Positions 44,801-53,766 are shown, counted from the first letter of the stretch. The stretch is DNA of 64,000 bases from UBA695 sp042691655 (GCA_042691655.1 CP170506.1:930001-994000); one strand, 5' to 3'. Made by a program: numbers and translations. Notes: generated from the letters alone by a model not told the origin.

Positions 44801-47283
44801 TCCCTGTGATTCACCTTGATATGAAATGGTTGTTTGCTTTTGCAGCGGTTTCGCTCGGCCTTTGCTGTTGCAATGCCGAGGAGGGCGTTTCGCGGGCTTC
44901 TCTTAGTGCTGGGGAGAGTGCGAAAAACTCGGTCCGGTGGAGCAGCGAGAATGAGCCTGACTCTGCCATTTTTCCACAGCCTCCTGGAAGCAATTTCCAG
45001 AAAGTGAAGCCGGATGGTTCATCGACTGCGAAGGCGCTCAAAATTGAGCGTTCGACGGGTGGGGAATGCGGGGTGAAGTGGAATGTGTCCGCTGAACTTG
45101 TCGACGAGTCGATGGCCTTTCGGTATTTTATTCCAGAGAATGCTAATGCCTTTGAGGTGCAGGTTTCGATTTGGGTGAAGGACGACAAAGGGAGTAAGGA
45201 ATATGTCACCCATCTCAACCCCATCAAAGGCCGCTGGGTTAGCGACCAATGGCGGCTTTCGGACATTATCGGCGGTGACGTGTGGCGGCTTGACCCGAAG
45301 ATTCGGCAAGTGGAAGCGGTCGGCATCCGGCTAAAAATGGATGGCGGTTCGTGGTTGCTGGATAAGGTTGAGCTAAAGAAGGTCGCCGCGCTGTATGGGC
45401 CGATGACTGTTCCGCTCAATATTGCTACCGCGGGGGTGAAAGAAGGCGCGGTCCATTTGACGCGTGAATTCAACGTCGAGGGGAGTGTGGCGGAGGGGTG
45501 GGGGCAAGTTTTGCTCAAGGAACCGTGGAAAGTGTGGCTGAATGGGAAGCCGGTGGCGAGTTCGGATGCTTACCCGGATGACAAAAGCCGTTGGCCCGAT
45601 GTGGGCAATGCCAGCCGTGGTATGTGGAAAAAGGCTGTCGAGTTTGACCTGGCGGATTTGGCGCAAGGGCGGAACGTGCTTGAAGTGGAGATCCCGGTCA
45701 ACAGTACGGCCGTAGTGGCCGCCGGGTGGCTTGAAGACGGCAAAACCCGCGCCGTGGTGGTTTCTGATGCGAACTGGAAGGCGGTAAACTCTCAAACGCA
45801 AGAGCCGGTGAAAACCGCCCTTAGTGGCATCGCCAGCAGAGCCGACGTAAAGGATATTTATCCGCTGCGTCTTCCGCATGTGTGGTGGAAGCAGACTGTG
45901 GTTGAGAACAAAGGAAAGTGGCCGAAGATGGAGACATATTCCACGCCGCTCAAACCCCGTGTGTTGAAGGGTAAGTGGAGTATTGCGCAGTTCCCGGAGT
46001 ATGGTAATCGCTGGTTTTTTAAAGATCCTGCTGGGAAACCTTTCTTCGCGCTGGGCTCTCAAACGCTGGGATTGCTTCGCCAGAATTACTGCTATTACCG
46101 CTATGTGACCGAGACCTGGCCGTCGCAGGAAGCCTGGCTGCACGATGCGATGACATCTCTCAAGGGAATGGGATTCAACTCGGTGGCCGTGGCGGCTACG
46201 TCGACCGTGGCTTTTAACGAGGCGGGAAAGGAGGGGATGGTGGGGTTCGAATTTATCGGAAGTTCGCTGAGAGGTCCCTTCCTGACCAATGCCGCCGGGA
46301 AGCAGCTTTCTTCGGTGCCCGATCCGTTTGATGACGAGTGGCGTGCCACCTTCCGCAATGCGGCGGAAACCAAAGCCGCCGCATGGAAACAGCAGGACAA
46401 CATCATCGGCCTTTTTGTGAACAATGAAATGACGGCCGATGGAAACACCACCAACGGTTCCATGCTTGGCTATGTCTATTCAAAAGCCTGCGGGCAAAAA
46501 TTCATCGAATGGCTGAAGGCGAAATATAGTGACATCGAAACCCTTAACCATGCGTGGTATGGGGACCGGCAACAGCGCTACCATCAGTCTTTCGAAGCGA
46601 TTCTCGTCGATAAGCCGAACCCGGAAAGCTACCGGTATCTGATCAATTCCGTCCCCGGGCTAGCGGAAACTAGGACGAATTTGGAAATCGAGCCTGCGTT
46701 GCCCCGGGATTTTTCCAACTTCAGCGCCTGTGTTATGCAGGAGTATGCGGGGTATATGCTGCAAGTGCTTCGGGAAGTGATGCCGGACCTGATCATTGGC
46801 ACCAACCGGTTCCAGGGAGGCATTACTGATGAACTGCTGTTTGCGTGGAAGGACTACGACATGATCGCCTGGAACGACTACCCGATTTGGGAGCGCGGGC
46901 AGAAGGTCTTTAGCCAAACGCAGCTCGACAAAATCAAACGCGCCTTCGAACTCACGGGAAAACCGGTTCTCGTTACCGAGTGGGGAACGGCGGCGTATGA
47001 AGCACGGCTCCCCGGCAGCGTGGTTTCTTTCGCCACCTACAAGGAGCAGGGAGAGGGATACCGCACGGTCCTCGAACAACTCTATCGTTTCCCATTCGTC
47101 TTGGGGTCCATCCATTTTGCATGGCAGGATTTGTCGGATTCGGAGCGGCAGGCGTGGGGGATTATTGATTCCACCGGGTGCCCGAGAGAGGGACTGGTGA
47201 AAGGAATCGCTGGCGCTCACCAGTGGCTGGATGCTGAACTTAACAAGGCCGCTTCCAAAAAGGACCCAAGAAAAGCGCGATAG
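44797..47283 (+). CDS. Secreted clan GH-A glycoside hydrolase (beta-agarase/GH42-like barrel)
   Basis: 828 aa. N-terminal signal (WLFAFAAVSLGLCCCNAEE), possibly a lipoprotein signal because of the Cys run. Residues ~40-210 form a carbohydrate-binding beta-sandwich (IWVKDDKGSKEYVTHLNPIK). A second beta domain follows at ~215-370 (GWGQVLLKEPWKVWLNGKPV). The TIM barrel covers ~400-810, starting RWFFKDPAGKPFFALGSQTL, with acid/base Glu544 in IIGLFVNNEMTAD and nucleophile Glu728 in PVLVTEWGTAAYE. The opening and spacing resemble GH50 beta-agarase-like or GH42-related proteins; family and substrate are uncertain. It is translationally coupled to the small secreted protein and followed by a bidirectional terminator. 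Confidence 0.75.
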   Translation: MIPVIHLDMKWLFAFAAVSLGLCCCNAEEGVSRASLSAGESAKNSVRWSSENEPDSAIFPQPPGSNFQKVKPDGSSTAKALKIERSTGGECGVKWNVSAELVDESMAFRYFIPENANAFEVQVSIWVKDDKGSKEYVTHLNPIKGRWVSDQWRLSDIIGGDVWRLDPKIRQVEAVGIRLKMDGGSWLLDKVELKKVAALYGPMTVPLNIATAGVKEGAVHLTREFNVEGSVAEGWGQVLLKEPWKVWLNGKPVASSDAYPDDKSRWPDVGNASRGMWKKAVEFDLADLAQGRNVLEVEIPVNSTAVVAAGWLEDGKTRAVVVSDANWKAVNSQTQEPVKTALSGIASRADVKDIYPLRLPHVWWKQTVVENKGKWPKMETYSTPLKPRVLKGKWSIAQFPEYGNRWFFKDPAGKPFFALGSQTLGLLRQNYCYYRYVTETWPSQEAWLHDAMTSLKGMGFNSVAVAATSTVAFNEAGKEGMVGFEFIGSSLRGPFLTNAAGKQLSSVPDPFDDEWRATFRNAAETKAAAWKQQDNIIGLFVNNEMTADGNTTNGSMLGYVYSKACGQKFIEWLKAKYSDIETLNHAWYGDRQQRYHQSFEAILVDKPNPESYRYLINSVPGLAETRTNLEIEPALPRDFSNFSACVMQEYAGYMLQVLREVMPDLIIGTNRFQGGITDELLFAWKDYDMIAWNDYPIWERGQKVFSQTQLDKIKRAFELTGKPVLVTEWGTAAYEARLPGSVVSFATYKEQGEGYRTVLEQLYRFPFVLGSIHFAWQDLSDSERQAWGIIDSTGCPREGLVKGIAGAHQWLDAELNKAASKKDPRKAR

Positions 47284-47300
47284 GAAATTTGGATAAAACC

Positions 47301-47342
47301 ATAATGGCCAGTCTCGGTTGATCGAGGCTGGCCATTATTTTT
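47301..47342. terminator. Bidirectional terminator between convergent operons
   Basis: A 16-bp stem (ATAATGGCCAGTCTCG at 47301-47316 pairing with 47323-47338, one G-U) with a 6-base loop. It has an A-run on the left and TTTTT on the right, so it can stop transcription from both directions: the GH gene on plus and cassette 2 on minus. Confidence 0.85.
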
Positions 47343-47357
47343 AAGCGGGACAAGTTA

Positions 47358-48041
47358 CTAGTCTTTGTATCCGTTATAATAGCGAAGCGCCTTTGCAAAG
47401 TCCGGCGGCAACGAGAGTGCGGCTGACGGAGCGGCCTCGTGGCGATAGACGCCCATGGCCCCGCCTTGGATAAAGGCGATGGGAAGCCCGGTCTTCACGT
47501 CAACCCACGCTTCTTGAGCTGCCGCAGAGGCTTTACGATAATCGGGAAGGTCATCCGCACCCAGCGGAGTCGCAGTTGTTGTGCCAGTGCCGCGATAATA
47601 GTAAATGCTCTGGCCTTGACGCCCCGCGATTTCAGTGGGCTTGTCGTCGGGCTTGATCCATGCGAGCCCGGTATAGCGGCGGCGAAAGAGCAGGCTCGAA
47701 ATGAACGGGTCTCCGGCGGCATCAAAAGCCAGCGACTGCACATCCACGGCGTGCGGCCGTTGGCTGTTGATTGATATAAAAGCGATGCCTTCTGCGATCC
47801 ATACTTTCTCTTGAGTATTATCCACGTAAACGCGGCTGGCCGTAGCCAACGAACCTTTTTCCCTGACTTCTTCTGTCTTTGGAATATGCCCGACGGGCGC
47901 ACCCGGAATAATGGCATAGGTGACAGTCCAGGCGCACTCATCGGGTGGCGGGCGCAACCCCGGGGACGAAGGATCAGCTTGGCAATGCGGCAAGATGCAT
48001 AGTGCCAGGGAAGTCAGAATGAAAACTTGGGTCCGTTTCAT
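47358..48041 (-). CDS. Secreted hypothetical protein, fifth gene of cassette 2
   Basis: 227 aa from ATG 48041, one base after the cassette 2 A stop codon; a TTG at 48050 overlaps A and is less likely. Signal peptide (VFILTSLALCILPHCQA). The mature sequence contains VTYAIIPGAPVGHIPKTEEV, KVWIAEGIAFISINSQRPHA and QSIYYYRGTGTTTATPLGAD. No family is recognised. Tight coupling to A suggests a functional link with the pseudopilin cassette, for example as a secreted substrate, chaperone or tip protein, but this is speculation. Cassettes 1 and 3 have no gene in this position. It ends at the shared bidirectional terminator. Confidence 0.7.
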   Translation of the reverse strand: MKRTQVFILTSLALCILPHCQADPSSPGLRPPPDECAWTVTYAIIPGAPVGHIPKTEEVREKGSLATASRVYVDNTQEKVWIAEGIAFISINSQRPHAVDVQSLAFDAAGDPFISSLLFRRRYTGLAWIKPDDKPTEIAGRQGQSIYYYRGTGTTTATPLGADDLPDYRKASAAAQEAWVDVKTGLPIAFIQGGAMGVYRHEAAPSAALSLPPDFAKALRYYNGYKD

Positions 48042-48042
48042 T

Positions 48043-51000
48043 TTATTCAAAGACAGGTTCCACCTGCATATCTACAACCAGGCCGGTGAAGCGATCAATG
48101 GCCACATGTACCCAGAGTCGGCATTCCCCGTTGACGGTGAATTGTTCGAGTCCGGAGGTGTTGGCGGGTAGGCGGCCGGTTTGGGCGACAATATCGATCA
48201 GCAAATTCCAAGTGCGCGTATTCCAGGTATCTGCCAGCGATCGCACGATCGTTTCCTGGCAGCGTTTTAATTCGCCGGGCAGGTTGCCAGAGCCCAGGGG
48301 GTTGGTGCTTGACAGGACGCTTTCGGACATGGCGGGAATATCGGCCGGGTTGATCAGCGGAGTTGTCAAGCTGGCGCGAGAATTCCCCATGTAGCTGCGA
48401 ATGGCACTGGCAAGTTTTTGCGCGGCGGCTCCCGACAGTTCTGAATTACTGCCGGAAAGGGCGGCTGTTTGGTCTTGGGATGCGCCGCTGAGCAGCGCGG
48501 CGAGAACGGGCGCGCTGGCTCCGTTGGGATTGACAACCCCGCCGCGCACACTGGATTTCGCGAGGCTGAAGAAATCGAGCAGCGCGGCATCGGCGCTTTT
48601 GGACGAATAAAAATCGAGCGTTTTCCACGGTTCATCGCGGAAGGCATAGCCGAGTTCCGCGACGGAATTAAACGCGCGGCCCAGGAACACGGGGCGCGCC
48701 GGGCTGGGGGATGTATTAGCGGAACTTTGGTCGTTGGGCATGTAGGGATTGCCAGCGGTTGCCGTTAAGTTCAGGTTGCCATCCGCGGGGCGGACAATGC
48801 TGTCCGGCGAGGTGAAATAGGTGGTTTTCGTGGAGAGGTTATAGGCAAGGTCAGCTGGGCCATAGGTGGAGTCGGCGGGGAAAACAGTGGAACCATCCGA
48901 CTTAACGATGTTCCAGTTATTTGGGGTAAGGATGAAATCAGTTAATGCAGTGCCCGCCCCGGTGCTTTGGACTCCGAAACGCATTGTTCGGGGATCGGAG
49001 TGATACATGAAGTAAGGGGAGATAAAATTCCCACTATTGTTAACGCTAGTGGTAACTTGCGTCCATCGGGTGCCGTTGTTGTTGAGCGTTGTGGAATAGC
49101 GCGGAATAGTCTGACAGGGAATCCAGTGGCTTCCGTCGCTCATTTTCAATACAAACGACATCGGTTGATTATAGAAATTTTGGACCGTATTGGGCAGCGA
49201 CCCCTTGGTGGCTCCGCCTTGGCCTAGAATGAAGCCCATTTCCAGCGGGCTGGACGACCCCGGGGGGAACTTGGCGTAGTCACTGGTATCGGACGTTGCG
49301 TCCGATGGTAAAATCAACGTCGGTGAGGTGAACATCCTGGAACTGGTAGTCTGGAACCCGAGCGTATTGTCGCTATGCGTCATGGGGGTGGTGCTGCCGT
49401 TGAATCCTCCCGCGGTTCCGGTTATCTTTACCCAGCTTTCGCCATTGGCCACGATGCGGAACGCGGTTGAGGTTGCCGTGGTGGCGTTTTGATGCGGGTT
49501 CCACATGAAGAAAGGCTGATCGATAAGAAAATAGTTTTTCGTGGCGTCACCGGGATAGGTGCGTTGTTGATCTTCGAATCCGCGGATGGAGTAGAACATC
49601 ATGTAAGGGATGTTCTTGATGCCGCAAATGGGTACGGTGTTCGTAACGTCGTTTGTAATGGACGTTGCATTGAGCGAGAGAACTGTGGGAGCGGCGTTCG
49701 AATTGTATTGGTCGATGATGTTCAGACCGATTTGCAGGAGCTGCCGGGTGGCGTTGGCATCGGTGTCGGTGGTGAAGCCAGAAGTGACCGTTGGGGTCAG
49801 GTTGGCGGCACCCGAAGCCAGCGAGCCTTTGAGAATAGCGGCCTGTAGCAGTTCCCAGTAAGTGGGTTCGCGATTGGCGTTGCGCACTGCGTCCAAGTTC
49901 TTGATGGTCGGCACGCCAGTGACGACCGAGCCGGAGTCCGGGTCCGTATAATCCCAGGTGCCGTCACTCCGTTTTTGCATGCAAAACCAGCGGAGGATCT
50001 GGCTGGATTGGGCAGACTGATTGGCATAGTTAAACCAGTCAAGCCAGCGCAACGGGAAGCGGTATTTGATGAGCGGTTCGCCAACCTGCGCCACCGAACC
50101 GTCGGTTTTTCGGACAAAACTCGTCGTGACGCCAACGGAGACCACGTTGCGATTGGTCGAGCTGGTTTGTAACGCGAGGTCTGCATAATCGACACTGCTG
50201 CCACTGGGCGTGGTGGGCATCCAGGAGGGCGCGTTGACTTCCCTGGTAAACGTGCCCAGGTATTGGGCGAGGTTTTGCCAGTTGGTGAGGCCCTGGCTCT
50301 TCAAAAACGCGAGCAACTCCTGGCGGCCGGTAAAAAGACGGTCGGTGGCTCCGCTGTTGACGGTGGTGCTGCCGATGGAAAGAAAGCCGCTTTGGGTGGC
50401 GGTGCCAGAGAGGTAATTAAGATAGCTAGTCGCGGATGACGCAGTAATATAATTACGCCAATTTACGATCTTATCGACATCTGCGGCCGCCGCGCCAATT
50501 TGGGTCAAATCGGCAAGTGCGAGCGAGCCTTTCCTGCCTGCTTGGAGCGATGTTAGCGCGTTGGAACTGCTTGCCGAGGGATAGCCCGCCGCGTTCATGT
50601 CCAACAGGGCGCTTTCGTCGTAAATCATGTAAGCATACCGGCCGACCACGAAATCTTGGTTCGATGCCGTTGCGGTCCGGGCATTTGTGGAAGAACTGGT
50701 GGGGTTCTGCCCGTTGCGCGTGACGTAAATCCAGTCCGGCGGAGTGAAAGTGGTCGTCGGTGTGAAATCAGTGGCGCTCGTGGGCGGCATCAAAAGCGGC
50801 TGGTTCCAGCGGGCCAGAGAAATGGTATGCTGATTTAGGGAACTGCTCGTGGAGCTAATGGCCGAGGCGCGGGCCGGGCCGCCGGTATAGAAAGCTTTCG
50901 TAGTGAGGCTCTCCTTGAGGAGGCTTAAGGGATTGTCTCCCGAGGGCAAGACTGCGCTGGGCAGGACATATCCCCGGCTTGTCGGAACGTAGATCGAGAG

Positions 51001-51270
51001 CGACCCCGAAGTGGTTCCGGTGGAAAACGTCACGATTTCCTGCTTCAGGTCGTCGATGGTGACGTTGACCGCCATTTGGGCGAACGCGCTTGCTGCCGAT
51101 TGACTGGCGCTGGCCTTGGAAACTTGCCGTTGCAAGGCTGTTTGCGAGAAATAAGCCATTACAATCCCGACCACGATCACGATCAACGACAGGACGACGA
51201 CCAACGCCACGCCTTGATTGCTCCGGAGGTGCGACCGGGGATGCTGGATGGCGATAAGGTTTTGAGCCAC
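48043..51270 (-). CDS. Verru_Chthon cassette protein A (large pseudopilin/GspK-like), cassette 2
   Basis: 1075 aa from GTG 51270, one base after the C stop codon. The much earlier ATG of this frame would lie well inside C, and a GTG at 51282 is a further option. The N-terminal anchor is QGVALVVVLSLIVIVVGIVM, followed by AYFSQTALQRQVSKASASQ, matching cassette 1 A. The C-terminal family block is TWNLLIDIVAQTGRLPANTS and LWVHVAIDRFTGLVV. Other shared blocks include VVGRYAYMIYDESALLDMNA and AELGYAFRDEPWKTLDFY. It is a large extracytoplasmic protein with one membrane anchor, the last of the D-B-C-A set and followed by a coupled secreted protein. Confidence 0.85.
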   Translation of the reverse strand: MAQNLIAIQHPRSHLRSNQGVALVVVLSLIVIVVGIVMAYFSQTALQRQVSKASASQSAASAFAQMAVNVTIDDLKQEIVTFSTGTTSGSLSIYVPTSRGYVLPSAVLPSGDNPLSLLKESLTTKAFYTGGPARASAISSTSSSLNQHTISLARWNQPLLMPPTSATDFTPTTTFTPPDWIYVTRNGQNPTSSSTNARTATASNQDFVVGRYAYMIYDESALLDMNAAGYPSASSSNALTSLQAGRKGSLALADLTQIGAAAADVDKIVNWRNYITASSATSYLNYLSGTATQSGFLSIGSTTVNSGATDRLFTGRQELLAFLKSQGLTNWQNLAQYLGTFTREVNAPSWMPTTPSGSSVDYADLALQTSSTNRNVVSVGVTTSFVRKTDGSVAQVGEPLIKYRFPLRWLDWFNYANQSAQSSQILRWFCMQKRSDGTWDYTDPDSGSVVTGVPTIKNLDAVRNANREPTYWELLQAAILKGSLASGAANLTPTVTSGFTTDTDANATRQLLQIGLNIIDQYNSNAAPTVLSLNATSITNDVTNTVPICGIKNIPYMMFYSIRGFEDQQRTYPGDATKNYFLIDQPFFMWNPHQNATTATSTAFRIVANGESWVKITGTAGGFNGSTTPMTHSDNTLGFQTTSSRMFTSPTLILPSDATSDTSDYAKFPPGSSSPLEMGFILGQGGATKGSLPNTVQNFYNQPMSFVLKMSDGSHWIPCQTIPRYSTTLNNNGTRWTQVTTSVNNSGNFISPYFMYHSDPRTMRFGVQSTGAGTALTDFILTPNNWNIVKSDGSTVFPADSTYGPADLAYNLSTKTTYFTSPDSIVRPADGNLNLTATAGNPYMPNDQSSANTSPSPARPVFLGRAFNSVAELGYAFRDEPWKTLDFYSSKSADAALLDFFSLAKSSVRGGVVNPNGASAPVLAALLSGASQDQTAALSGSNSELSGAAAQKLASAIRSYMGNSRASLTTPLINPADIPAMSESVLSSTNPLGSGNLPGELKRCQETIVRSLADTWNTRTWNLLIDIVAQTGRLPANTSGLEQFTVNGECRLWVHVAIDRFTGLVVDMQVEPVFE

Positions 51271-51271
51271 T

Positions 51272-52354
51272 CTAGTAAACACTGTTTGAGGAGTTAAGGT
51301 AATAGAAACGTTGGTAGACTCGAATGGCTCCGGAAATCTTTTTGGGCAGATCCGCGCTGGTCGCCAAAGCCCCGCTGTTGATAGCCGTCGTCCAGGTTTG
51401 CATGGGGAGCAGGGTATCTCCATTGGTGAAGGCGGGCAGAGATGAAGCCGCCTGGCTCAGATCCTTGCCCAAGCTGTGTAAAATGGTGCTGTTGGCTTTG
51501 TCCAGAACGGCGATCGTCACAATGATGGCGTTGACATCCTTCCACCCGATGGGATTCCACACCGCCTGGTTTTGGGTATCATTGATGCAAATGAAACCCT
51601 GGATTTTGCCAGTGGTGGAATCGGTGGCACACCACCGGGAACCGACGGCGTAGGTCGGCGCCCCGTTGCTGGTGCCTGGTGGCAGGTTTTGATTGGTTGC
51701 GGAGAATGTTGCGCTGGAATTCTGCGCCTCCCAGCCACTGGGTGTCGACGACAAGACGGGCAGCGTCGAGATGGTGCCGTCTTTGAGGAAAAAACAAACA
51801 TCCATCCGAAACACACTCTCGCCGATAACGTGGAAGTTATTCGTTGATGATACAATGGAAGCCAGTGGTGCGGCATCCGGTGTTAGCAGACTGCCTGCAA
51901 TCCCTCCATAGCCGGTGGAGACGGTGGTGTCGTGAGTTAAAAAAACGAGATCGCTCCATGCCGCGGGGTAGGCCAGATATTCGAGCTTCAATGCGCTGGA
52001 GTTCACCCGGTAGCCCACCAGCGACAAATTGCTTTGGATGCCGATGGTGTTGGCGGTGTAACCCGCCACGCGGCTGTAAAAATAGACGCCGTTTCCCGTG
52101 GTGGTCTTTCCGAAATAGGTGTCTAGGTCCTTTGTGCGCGGCATGGCGGCAAAATCAAGCGCCATGCGGTCCAGGACCGTGCGTGCCTCTTCGTCCGCGG
52201 CTTGGTGGCCGGTGGCTTGCAAAAGGGTTCGGTTGGTGCCGCTCAAAATGACCATGGTCATGGCTACGATCATACTCAGAACGACCATAGCCACGAGGAT
52301 CTCAAACAAAGAGAACCCGCGCAAAGTGGTCTTGATGTCGGGATTTGAATGCAC
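51272..52354 (-). CDS. Verru_Chthon cassette protein C (pseudopilin), cassette 2
   Basis: 360 aa, the same length as cassette 1 C. The prepilin motif has the canonical Gly: LRGFSLFEILVAMVVLSMIV. DEEARTVLDRMALDFAAMPR parallels HARMMMDRLGLDIAQMVQR. Shared blocks are NGAPTYAVGSRW, IGWKDVNAIIVTIAVLD and AIRVYQRFYYLNSS. It starts seven bases after the B stop codon. Type II/IV pseudopilin-like, GspJ/PilW type. The high conservation of the extracytoplasmic part between cassettes suggests a conserved partner rather than a substrate-specific surface. Confidence 0.85.
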   Translation of the reverse strand: MHSNPDIKTTLRGFSLFEILVAMVVLSMIVAMTMVILSGTNRTLLQATGHQAADEEARTVLDRMALDFAAMPRTKDLDTYFGKTTTGNGVYFYSRVAGYTANTIGIQSNLSLVGYRVNSSALKLEYLAYPAAWSDLVFLTHDTTVSTGYGGIAGSLLTPDAAPLASIVSSTNNFHVIGESVFRMDVCFFLKDGTISTLPVLSSTPSGWEAQNSSATFSATNQNLPPGTSNGAPTYAVGSRWCATDSTTGKIQGFICINDTQNQAVWNPIGWKDVNAIIVTIAVLDKANSTILHSLGKDLSQAASSLPAFTNGDTLLPMQTWTTAINSGALATSADLPKKISGAIRVYQRFYYLNSSNSVY

Positions 52355-52361
52355 CGTGGGG

Positions 52362-52877
52362 TTAATTGGTCGAGGGTTTCGTCGATGTCAGAATTTCATA
52401 GGCTCCACTCGGATTGGTGGGCCACGTTCCGGTGTGCGGCTGGGACTGCGCGGGCCAGGTGACAAGGATCTGTACGGGTTGTGCGGCGCTGGCGGCGGCC
52501 CGGTAGCCGAAGCCCAGGTCAACCCGGTAGCGCGAGGCCGTCGAGCCGCTTCTCACTATCGAATCCGAAGCGGTGGTGCCATTCTCGGTAAAGTAAAGAG
52601 TGGCGGGGCCGGTTGGCACCGTTCCCGAAGTGAGTTGTATCCCGAACTTTGTAGTCTTGCTATTAACCGGGTCTGACAGCAGGTCCGCCGCGATGGCGCT
52701 GGCGATGGATACCGCTTTAGTCTCTTCAATCGAGTTACGCGAAGCGGATAGGCACGTGGGAAGAAGGCCGATGATGGGCACTAGGCATACCCCACAGATT
52801 CCCAAGGCGATCGCCACTTCCACAAGCGAGAATGCGGCGAGGCGGCTTCTTTTTGACTCATTCCTGGGGGGAATCAT
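52362..52877 (-). CDS. Verru_Chthon cassette protein B (pseudopilin), cassette 2
   Basis: 171 aa. The prepilin motif is AAFSLVEVAIALGICGVCLV followed by IIGLLPTCLSASRNSIEET, almost the same as cassette 1 B. Near the C-terminus is VQILVTWPAQSQPHTGTWPT. It starts nine bases after the D stop codon. GspI/PilV-like minor pseudopilin, predicted to be inserted in the inner membrane and processed before the Phe. Confidence 0.85.
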   Translation of the reverse strand: MIPPRNESKRSRLAAFSLVEVAIALGICGVCLVPIIGLLPTCLSASRNSIEETKAVSIASAIAADLLSDPVNSKTTKFGIQLTSGTVPTGPATLYFTENGTTASDSIVRSGSTASRYRVDLGFGYRAAASAAQPVQILVTWPAQSQPHTGTWPTNPSGAYEILTSTKPSTN

Positions 52878-52886
52878 GGAGTGACG

Positions 52887-53612
52887 TTATTCGACGCGGG
52901 CAATTTGGACCGTACCGGTTATTCCGTTGATTTGGATCACAGCCGTATTGTTTGAACTGGATGCATTGTTGCCATTGCTCTGCCGCAATCCGATGTTGAT
53001 ATACGGCACCAAACCGCCACTGGAGGAGGGGATAATGGCGTTGCCCTGCGGGCTGAATTGAATGACCCAGCTAAAACCGGCGATTTTGTTGGCACTGGCA
53101 AGCGGCCAGCCAAAGCCGGTGACATTTGTGCTCTCGAGCAGCGACGAAGCGCCCGAGGCAATGTCGGTAATTCCAGTGGTGGCGGGGTCGGCTAGATGGA
53201 TGCCCTCGTAATTGCGCAACCGGTCAATGGGTAGCATCTTTGCCCCGCTTAATGTTGGGCTATTGTTTTTCGTTCCGTCCTTTGAGGCGGCAACCCCCAC
53301 CCACACCTTTCCAGTGCCCGAGGCAAGAGCGTCCCCCGAAGCCGCCATATCGGACTCATAGAACCCAACATAAACATAGGTTTTGTTGGCCATCGCATAG
53401 GACCGCGCCTGTTCAAGCGTGGTGGCGATACCCCCCAGCGCGTGGGATAGCTGGCTGCCTTTGTTGATGGGGGCAATGGCGGGAGTCATAAAGTACATCA
53501 GCAGCGACATCACGGTCATCGCCAGGAGTGTCTCGATAAGGGAAAAGCCTCTACGGGACCGGCGTGGCCCAGAAAAGGCAAAGCTCCATGTCTGTGTTTG
53601 GCGGGGCTTCAT
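52887..53612 (-). CDS. Verru_Chthon cassette protein D (pseudopilin), cassette 2
   Basis: 241 aa from ATG 53612, close to 243 aa in cassette 1. The frame is open to 53735, but the predicted promoter and operator (53715-53754) lie inside that extension, so earlier starts before about 53719 are excluded. ATG 53651 and 53699 remain possible. The prepilin motif is RRGFSLIETLLAMTVMSLLM. TLEQARSYAMANKTYVYVGF is nearly identical to cassette 1 D, and the C-terminus reads IQINGITGTVQIARVE. First gene of cassette 2, with a LacI gene directly upstream. Confidence 0.82.
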   Translation of the reverse strand: MKPRQTQTWSFAFSGPRRSRRGFSLIETLLAMTVMSLLMYFMTPAIAPINKGSQLSHALGGIATTLEQARSYAMANKTYVYVGFYESDMAASGDALASGTGKVWVGVAASKDGTKNNSPTLSGAKMLPIDRLRNYEGIHLADPATTGITDIASGASSLLESTNVTGFGWPLASANKIAGFSWVIQFSPQGNAIIPSSSGGLVPYINIGLRQSNGNNASSSNNTAVIQINGITGTVQIARVE

Positions 53613-53714
53613 AGAAACGGAAAAGGCGGTCCGTTGATATTTTACCGGCATACCATGAGCTGGAATTGCAAAAATCGCAATTAAAGCGAGCGGTTTCATT
53701 AAGGGCGGGGTGTT

Positions 53715-53730
53715 ACTTAAACCATTAAGT
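53715..53730 (-). promoter_or_regulatory. LacI-type operator candidate upstream of cassette 2
   Basis: Perfect palindromic arms ACTTAA/TTAAGT around ACCA (ACTTAAACCATTAAGT on plus). On the minus strand it begins within the -10 hexamer (TACTTA, 53731-53726) of TGGACA (53754-53749) - 17 bp, and covers the predicted start of transcription of the D gene. Its exact reverse complement occurs at 40448. Confidence 0.7.
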
Positions 53731-53766
53731 AGCACTTGCCACCTTCCGTGTCCACAGAAATTTTGG

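Noticed and set aside
45373..46143. 256-aa minus-strand frame in the 44.8-47.3 kb GH gene
   Set aside because: Antisense shadow; the plus strand has a signal peptide, domain order and catalytic residues.
53613..53735. Longer N-terminus for cassette 2 protein D
   Set aside because: The extension contains the predicted promoter and operator, and cassette 1 D has no such extension.
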